Shown one piece after another: positions 1 to 5,500 of a DNA stretch of 11,904 nucleotides. The stretch is from BOG-908 sp964244695 (GTDB lineage Bacteria; Pseudomonadota; Alphaproteobacteria; Acetobacterales; Acetobacteraceae). The stretch's first letter is position 1, and every line of letters begins with the position of its first letter. Below the pieces are notes generated by a model, which ran no database searches, had not been told where the DNA came from, and saw nothing but the letters and a program-made list of their open reading frames with translations. The translations under genes were made by a program, and so were the position numbers. The DNA lies in the NCBI GenBank assembly GCA_964244695.1, contig CAXTJZ010000115.1, positions 1-11,904 of the forward strand, in the 5' to 3' direction.

Positions 1-319
<319 letters not shown>

Positions 320-355
320 GGGGCCACTAGCTAGCAGGCAAGGCGATTCGAAGGG

Positions 356-373
356 CCTTAACTTAGATTAAGG
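356..373. promoter_or_regulatory. Short perfect inverted repeat upstream of ruvB
   Basis: CCTTAA-(6 nt)-TTAAGG is a perfect 6-bp inverted repeat, an AT-rich island about 37-54 nt ahead of the ruvB GTG. It could be an operator, part of a promoter (minus strand offers TAATCT as a -10-like hexamer) or a small hairpin. No convincing -35 could be paired with it, so the role is inferred only. Confidence 0.25.
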
Positions 374-396
374 AAAACCCCGCCCCGGAGCAGTCC

Positions 397-450
397 GCGA
401 AGCGGAGCAAAAGTTTTTTGGTTCTTTTTTTGCAAAAAAGAACCGCTTCC
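397..450 (+). repeat. Two-hairpin intergenic repeat, copy 1
   Basis: This copy has the core GCGAAGCGGAGCAAAAG, then a run of T, then a perfect 11-bp stem (420-430 with 434-444, loop TGC) built of GGTTCTTTTTT and AAAAAAGAACC. The 5' half can also fold alone (CAAAA-GTT-TTTTG), or GCAAAAG (407-413) can pair with the T-run and GC at 427-433, which would compete with the main stem. It lies between the SDR stop and ruvB, so it may act as a terminator or attenuator, but no clean U-tract follows the main stem on either strand. It contains none of the six stop trinucleotides of either strand. Confidence 0.85.
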
Positions 451-458
451 TGTCTTGC

Positions 459-1145
459 CTACCAAGGCAGCCGAGCGCCCGTGTAGTCCAGATAGGCAAT
501 CCCCGCCCTACCCTCCTGCTTGGCAATGACATCGGCCAAGCCCCGCACGCTGGTAGGCACGTCCACGGGTGCGTTTGCCCCGCCCAACTCCGTACGCACC
601 CAGCCGGGATGCAGCAGCAGCACCGGCGTGCCCTTGTGGCGCACGGCGTAACAGCTCGCCAGCATGTTGAGCGCCGCCTTGCTGGCCCGGTAGAGCTCCA
701 TGCCGCCGCCGGCGTTGCTGCCGATGCTGCCGAGGATGGACGTCATGAACGCCACGGTGGCGTCCGGCGCCAGGTTAGCCTGCAGGGCTTCGGCTAAAGC
801 GATGGGACCGGTGGTGTTGGTGATGAACTCCTTGGCCACGTCCTCGTGGCCCACCTGATGCGCGGGCACCTGGCTGTTAGTGCTTATTCCGGCCACCACG
901 AACAGCACGTCCAGCTTGCGGCCGCCCAGCCGGCCGGCGAGCGCGCTGATGCTTGCCGGGTCGGCCACGTCCAGCTGCTCCACGGTCAGGGCGTCGCGGC
1001 GCAGCTTGGTCAGGCCCTCCGCCGTGGCAGGCGTGCGCGCAGTCGCGATCACGTGCCAGCCACGGCTGAGATACTCTTCGGTCAAGCCCAGCCCGAGGCC
1101 GCGGCTGGCGCCGGCAAGGAGTATGGTCTTGGCGGTCTGCGACAT
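459..1145 (-). CDS. SDR family oxidoreductase (CsgA/sniffer-like short-chain dehydrogenase)
   Basis: A 228-residue cytoplasmic protein of the short-chain dehydrogenase/reductase family, which carries out NAD(P)-dependent oxidation or reduction of carbonyl or hydroxyl groups; the substrate cannot be told. Visible motifs are the Rossmann nucleotide site 'AGASRGLGLG' (residues 11-20), D59-V60 for the adenine ring, a catalytic Y152-x-x-x-K156 ('YRASK') with a candidate Ser at 136, and 'HPGWVRTELGG' (179-189). The end 'DYTGARLPW' fits the CsgA/sniffer-like branch. The usual NNAG after strand 4 is changed to 'VVAG' (83-86). The start is the ATG at 1145-1143 because GGAAAG lies 9 nt upstream and the Rossmann strand follows at once; the frame stays open to 1244 but that stretch lacks a Shine-Dalgarno. 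It is transcribed toward ruvB, and copy 2 of the repeat lies between it and the xylanase gene. Confidence 0.9.
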   Translation of the reverse strand: MSQTAKTILLAGASRGLGLGLTEEYLSRGWHVIATARTPATAEGLTKLRRDALTVEQLDVADPASISALAGRLGGRKLDVLFVVAGISTNSQVPAHQVGHEDVAKEFITNTTGPIALAEALQANLAPDATVAFMTSILGSIGSNAGGGMELYRASKAALNMLASCYAVRHKGTPVLLLHPGWVRTELGGANAPVDVPTSVRGLADVIAKQEGRAGIAYLDYTGARLPW

Positions 1146-1154
1146 GAAAATGGT

Positions 1155-1160
1155 CTTTCC
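1155..1160 (-). promoter_or_regulatory. Ribosome binding site deciding the SDR start
   Basis: GGAAAG on the minus strand lies 9 nt before the ATG at 1145. It supports the short form of the SDR over the longer open frame that begins at 1244. The same hexamer recurs 8 nt before an upstream ATG of the xylanase gene. Confidence 0.5.
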
Positions 1161-1208
1161 ACGACTAAAAGGAGAGGCGAAAAACGCCGATCCTGATGCT
1201 CTGTCAGC

Positions 1209-1230
1209 TGCCTCGATCTGTCCCGAGGCA
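1209..1230. promoter_or_regulatory. Perfect 7-bp inverted repeat upstream of the SDR gene (operator or hairpin)
   Basis: TGCCTCG-(8 nt)-CGAGGCA is a perfect inverted repeat about 65-85 nt upstream of the SDR ATG. Its size and spacing suit a dimeric repressor operator, or a leader hairpin. No -10/-35 pair could be assigned around it, so the regulatory role is inference. Confidence 0.3.
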
Positions 1231-1247
1231 CCTGCCCGCTTCAAGCG

Positions 1248-1300
1248 GCGAACGGAGCAAAAGTTTTTTGCTTCTTCTTTTCAAGAAAGAAGGCCTTCCT
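1248..1300 (+). repeat. Two-hairpin intergenic repeat, copy 2
   Basis: It has the core GCGAACGGAGCAAAAG like copy 1, then the small hairpin GCAAAA-GTT-TTTTGC and an imperfect second stem (CTTCTT against AAGAAG with mismatches inside). It lies directly after the xylanase stop codon (1305), between that gene and the SDR upstream region, in the same orientation as copy 1. Confidence 0.8.
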
Positions 1301-1304
1301 TGCC

Positions 1305-2378
1305 TTACCTTTCCGGCGCGTGGTCCAGCGCGGACGCGATCGCCTGCCAAACCGCCGTAGGCGCCAGCTGCCCGTCATACGGCAGTCCGCGCGGCGGCAA
1401 GCCGTCGGTTCGCGCCACTTCCGGCGCGTGCGCCAGCCAGGAGTGGCGCGCCGTCAGCCCCCAGGTAAGCACCGCGCGCACGGCCCGTTCGTCCAGCACG
1501 GTATCGAGGAACTGCTTGCACACCGATGCAAGCGCGCGGTCGCGCGACGCGAAATCCGCCGGTAGCGTGCGATCGGAGATGTCCAGCTCCGTCACATGTA
1601 TCACCAGCCCCATGCCGGCCAGCTCGCGCAGGAAGTCCCGATAGGGCGCTTCGGCCAGCTTGCGCTCTGGGCGCAAATGCGCCTCCAGTCCGAAGCCCTG
1701 CACCGGCACGCCGTGCGCCAGCAGGCGCGGCAGCAGTCGCAGATAGCCGTCGCGCTTGGCCTGGCTCGCCGCGTCGTCGTATTCGAGCAGGTCGTCGTTG
1801 ATGAACAGCAGCGCGCGCGGGTCCGCGGTGTGCGCGGCGGCGAACGCGGTGTCCACGTAGCGCGCGCCCAGCGCCTTTTTCCAGCCGATATTCACCAGGT
1901 CGTCCGCCTGGTTCCAGCGCGGGTCCGAGGGCTCGTTCAGCACGTCCCACGCCAGCACCTGGCCGGCGTAGCGGCCGGCGACGGCGGCGATGTGATGGCG
2001 CAGCACGTGGTCCGCCTGTCCGGACGCCAGCGCGCCGGCGAGCCAGGGCGGGTTGTAGACCCCCCAGGCCAAATTGTGCAGGCGCACCGCCATGCCGTGC
2101 TGCCTGGCGTAGCCCATCACCCAGTCCAGCTTGCCGAAGCCGAAACGGTCCTGTTCCGGCTCTGTGGCCGCCCATTTGGCCTCCAGCTCCGGCACGATGA
2201 TGGCGCAGTCCTGGGCCACCAGCGCCGCGTAGCCTGGATCGGTGCGCAGCAGATCGGCGGAGACGGCGCTGCCGTAGAGCAGGCCTTTCGCCGCGGCGCG
2301 TTGCTTCAGGGTGCGGCCCGATGGCACGGCAAGCGTGGCCGCGGCGCCGGCCAGGGCGGTTCTTCGAGTGATCTGCAT
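1305..2378 (-). CDS. GH10 family endo-1,4-beta-xylanase-like protein with Tat leader
   Basis: A 357-residue glycoside hydrolase family 10 protein, the family of retaining endo-1,4-beta-xylanases. The start carries a twin-arginine leader, 'MQITRRTALAGAAATLAVPS', implying folded export to the periplasm or outside. The TIM-barrel signatures are in order: 'PELEAKWAATEP' (63-74), 'RLHNLAWG' (99-106), the acid/base site 'WDVLNEP' with E149, 'GFGLEAHL' (228-235), the nucleophile site 'HVTELDIS' with E264, and 'TWGLTARHSW' (305-314). Both catalytic glutamates are present. Several glycone-site residues differ from typical xylanases (the Asn after Glu in the first motif is Leu65, the Gln before the active-site His is Glu232, the Asp of WGLTD is Ala310), so the substrate may not be xylan. 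The ATG at 2378 lacks a Shine-Dalgarno; an in-frame ATG at 2447 has GGAAAG 8 nt upstream and would add 23 residues coded by repeat copy 3. Confidence 0.88.
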   Translation of the reverse strand: MQITRRTALAGAAATLAVPSGRTLKQRAAAKGLLYGSAVSADLLRTDPGYAALVAQDCAIIVPELEAKWAATEPEQDRFGFGKLDWVMGYARQHGMAVRLHNLAWGVYNPPWLAGALASGQADHVLRHHIAAVAGRYAGQVLAWDVLNEPSDPRWNQADDLVNIGWKKALGARYVDTAFAAAHTADPRALLFINDDLLEYDDAASQAKRDGYLRLLPRLLAHGVPVQGFGLEAHLRPERKLAEAPYRDFLRELAGMGLVIHVTELDISDRTLPADFASRDRALASVCKQFLDTVLDERAVRAVLTWGLTARHSWLAHAPEVARTDGLPPRGLPYDGQLAPTAVWQAIASALDHAPER

Positions 2379-2390
2379 GGGAAGAGAGCA

Positions 2391-2435
2391 AGGCCTTCTT
2401 TTTTGGAAAAAAGAAGCAAAAAACTTTTGCTTCCT
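2391..2435 (-). repeat. Two-hairpin intergenic repeat, copy 3
   Basis: This copy is in the opposite orientation to copies 1 and 2. On the minus strand it reads GCAAAA-GTT-TTTTGC, then a perfect 10-bp stem CTTCTTTTTT/AAAAAAGAAG with a CC loop. It lies in the divergent region between the xylanase gene and the large secreted-protein gene. It is free of stop codons in all six frames and is open in frame with the xylanase, where it would encode a Lys/Phe-rich stretch 'KQKFFASFFQKRRP'. Confidence 0.85.
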
Positions 2436-2455
2436 GGCGGCGGGCATCCGTGTGT

Positions 2456-2461
2456 CTTTCC
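2456..2461 (-). promoter_or_regulatory. Shine-Dalgarno-like site for an upstream xylanase start (ATG 2447)
   Basis: GGAAAG on the minus strand lies 8 nt before the ATG at 2447-2445. It matches the hexamer and nearly the spacing used by the SDR gene, while the ATG at 2378 next to the Tat leader has only a pyrimidine-rich stretch before it. If used, the xylanase precursor would be 380 residues. Confidence 0.35.
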
Positions 2462-2533
2462 GGTTTGCTTGGGCGAAATCGCCTTACGCACCTCGTCTTG
2501 GCACCGCCGGCATTATATGTTGATGCCGTAACC

Positions 2534-5500
2534 ATGGGGCGGCACATGCGGCGCTTGTTCGGTCTGTTCGCCGCCTTGCTGATCGCCAATCCGGCTTGGG
2601 CGCAGACAGGAACGCCCGCCGCCACCCTCGACGCCGACAGCCTGCCCGCCACCAGCAGCGGCGCCACGCTGCTGCACGTGACCGCGGCCGGGCGCTTCGC
2701 CATAACCGCAAGGAGCGCGAGCGGCACCGCTCTGGACTTGGTGGACATGATCACCGGCCCCACGCCACTCGCCGGCGCGCCGGGCGCCGCGGATGGCAGG
2801 CTGGACCTGCTGCTGGATGCGGGCACCTACAAGCTGCGCACGCATCCGGCCGCCGACGCGACCGGCACGGTGCGCCTGCACGTGGCTCCATTCACGCAAG
2901 CAGGCGCCGTGGAAGCCGCCTTGCGTGACGCCGAGACCGACTCCACGCTGGCCGACCTGCAGCAGCGCTCCTTCTGGCTGAAGGTCAGCGACAACCAACC
3001 GCTACGGCTGGAAGCGGCCGGCCGCGCGCTGGCCGACCTGCGCTTATGGCGAAATGGGCGGGACCTGATGGCGCTCACCCCCGCGCAAAGCCAGATCGAG
3101 CCCACGCACGGCCATCCGCTGCGAGACTTCCTGCTGACGGAAAGGCTGCCGCCCGGCGTCTATCTGGTCACCGCCTATGGCGGACCGCCTCTCCCGTGGG
3201 CAGATGGCGACAAGACCAGCCCGTTCTCCTTTCGCACCGGCCTCAGCCAGGCGCTCCGCCCAGGCTGGGTCGGCGGCCATGTCGGGCCGTTCGGCACCGA
3301 AGTTTTTGCCACTTCCGGCTCGGACGATCTGGTGCGCCTGTCGATGGAGGGACCCGCCCTGCTGAGCGCGGACGGCGTGCAGGACAGCATCGACAAAAAG
3401 GCCCGCGTGCCACAGGCGGAGCTACGGACTGCGCAGGCCAGGCAGGACCACATCGTCACCGTCAGCGCGGCGCAAGGCGCGGCGTTCCAGCTCCGCAGCG
3501 AGGAGATCGGCGAGGCTACTTCGCTGTGGCAGCAGGGCGATTGGTGGGTGTCCGCCCGCAGTGCCGGCTTCGGAGGTGACGATGTGCCCGCCACCTTCAT
3601 CCTGGCCAAGCGGCACCGTTTCGGCCCACTCGCGGTCGTGGCGTCCAACGCGCCGGAGATCGGGCCGGGCGCCGGCTGGCGGCAGCGCTTCAACCTGCGC
3701 GGCCGGGTGGACGTGCTGTTCCACGTGGCGGTTGGCGGCAAGGTCGCTCTCGTCCTCACAGGGGTCCCCACGGACAAGCCGCGTCTGACGGCGCTGGACG
3801 CCGTGACGGACGTGCCGCAGGCGGGCCAGACCAATTTGTGGGATGTGCCGGAGGGCTGGTACCAGCTCTCCGTATCGCCGACGGGCCATGCCGCCGGCGT
3901 GGCCGACATGACGATAAGCACCCCAGGCGCCGCGGTGTCGCTGGGGCCGCCGGGGCCAGCCTCACCATCCGTGACGTTCGGCGAACAGCATCTTGGCTGG
4001 CAGGAGCAGCTCGTCCTGTTCGGCAATGCGGCGCCCGGCGCCCGTTTCGGCCTGACCTGGCAGGCGAGCCCGCTGGATAGCGCCGCTGTGCCGGTGCGCA
4101 TCGGCCAGCTTGCCGGCCAGGCGACCGACGTGCCGTTGCGCGCCGGACAGGGAACGCTCACGGCCGTGGAGCTAGGCGCCGGCGCTGTGCCCGTCAGCTA
4201 CGACCAGGCTGCCGGCCTGGCGCATGTGCCCGCTACCGGCCACCCGCGCGAGGTGTCCCTGTACTGGCGGGCGCCGGAAGCCGAAGCCGAGATGCCTGCG
4301 CCGGAGCCGGAAAGCGCACAGCCGGTATTGCACGACCGCGTCGCGCAGTATTTCGACTTCGAGGAAGACACCGCACGGAGCTTCACCCTCGACGTGGCGC
4401 AAGGCGGCCTGTTCCGGGTGGAGACCCTCGGCCGCCTGCACACGGGCGGCACGATCGGCACCCATTTCGTGCCCGAACTGCAGAACGGCGAGGCCAACGG
4501 CATCGGCCAGAACATGCTCCTGCAAGGCTGGCTGCGCGCCGGCAGCTACCATGTGGACGTGACGGCCCGCCAATCCTTCGGCCACGCAGGCGTGGTGGCC
4601 CGGCCGGCGCCGCTTGCCACCAGCCTCGCCTTGCAGCCCGGCCGAGTCCTGCGCGCCACCCTTGCCGCGGGGTCCGGCCTGCTGGTGCCTGTCGACATCA
4701 CGGCCCCGGGTCTCTACCGGCTTGAACTGCTCGGCCTCAATCGCGTGTTCGAGGCGCGCCTGGAAGATTCCGGCGGCTGGCCGCTGGCGGTGAGCGCGCC
4801 GTTGCAGAGCACCACGCAGGAACTGGCCGCCGGACGCTACCGGCTGCTGGTGATGCCGCAGGCCACCGACGCCCGCGCGGTGATCCGGCTGACGCAGGTC
4901 GTGACGCCGCCGAAGCTTACCGGCCACGGCCCGCACGCGCTGACCTTCGGCACCCCGCAGGCTTACACCTGGCGCGAACCGGCCGGACGGAACGAGCCGC
5001 GCACGCCGGACGATTGGCACTTCGCCCTGGCCGCGCCTGCCGCCGTCACGCTGTCGATCAGCGACGGGATAGACGCCATACTCATCGGCGCGGACGGCAC
5101 GCAGGCGGCGCACATCGTAGGCGGCACGCCGTTCACAGGCTGGCTGCAACCCGGCGCATGGCGGCTGGACGCGCGCAGCCAGGGGCGCAACGACAGGCTG
5201 GACTACCAGCTCAGCCTGCAAGCCGACCAGCTGCAGCCGGGCATCCCCAACAGCGTAAAACTGCCTGGCCGCGTCAGCTTCAACCTGGCCGAAGCGCGTG
5301 TCGCCAGCCTCACCAGCTTCGGCGGCGTGCCGGTGCGGGCCGTGCTGCGCGGTGCGGACGGCCGCGTGCTGGGCCGCTACGGCGCGCGCGCGGATGACTG
5401 GAACGTCGCCATCTCCACCCTGCTGCAACCCGGCGCCTATACGCTGGACTTGGCCGGCGCCATGCCGCCCTACCAGCGAGCGACACCGCGCAACGGCAAC

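Noticed and set aside
397..450. Copy 1 as a standard Rho-independent terminator
   Set aside because: The stem is A/T-rich and not followed by a U-tract on either strand, and copies of the same element occur inside coding sequence.
2511..2519. AT-rich hexamers (CATTAT/TATATG) as a -10 box for the giant gene
   Set aside because: No acceptable -35 lies 16-18 nt upstream; the nearest TTGGCA is only about 10 nt away. It may be a promoter, but I cannot support it.
1375..2826. Minus-strand open frame of about 483 codons overlapping the xylanase and the start of the giant gene
   Set aside because: It is out of frame with the GH10 motifs and Arg/Ala/Gly-rich; the GH10 frame carries both catalytic signatures.
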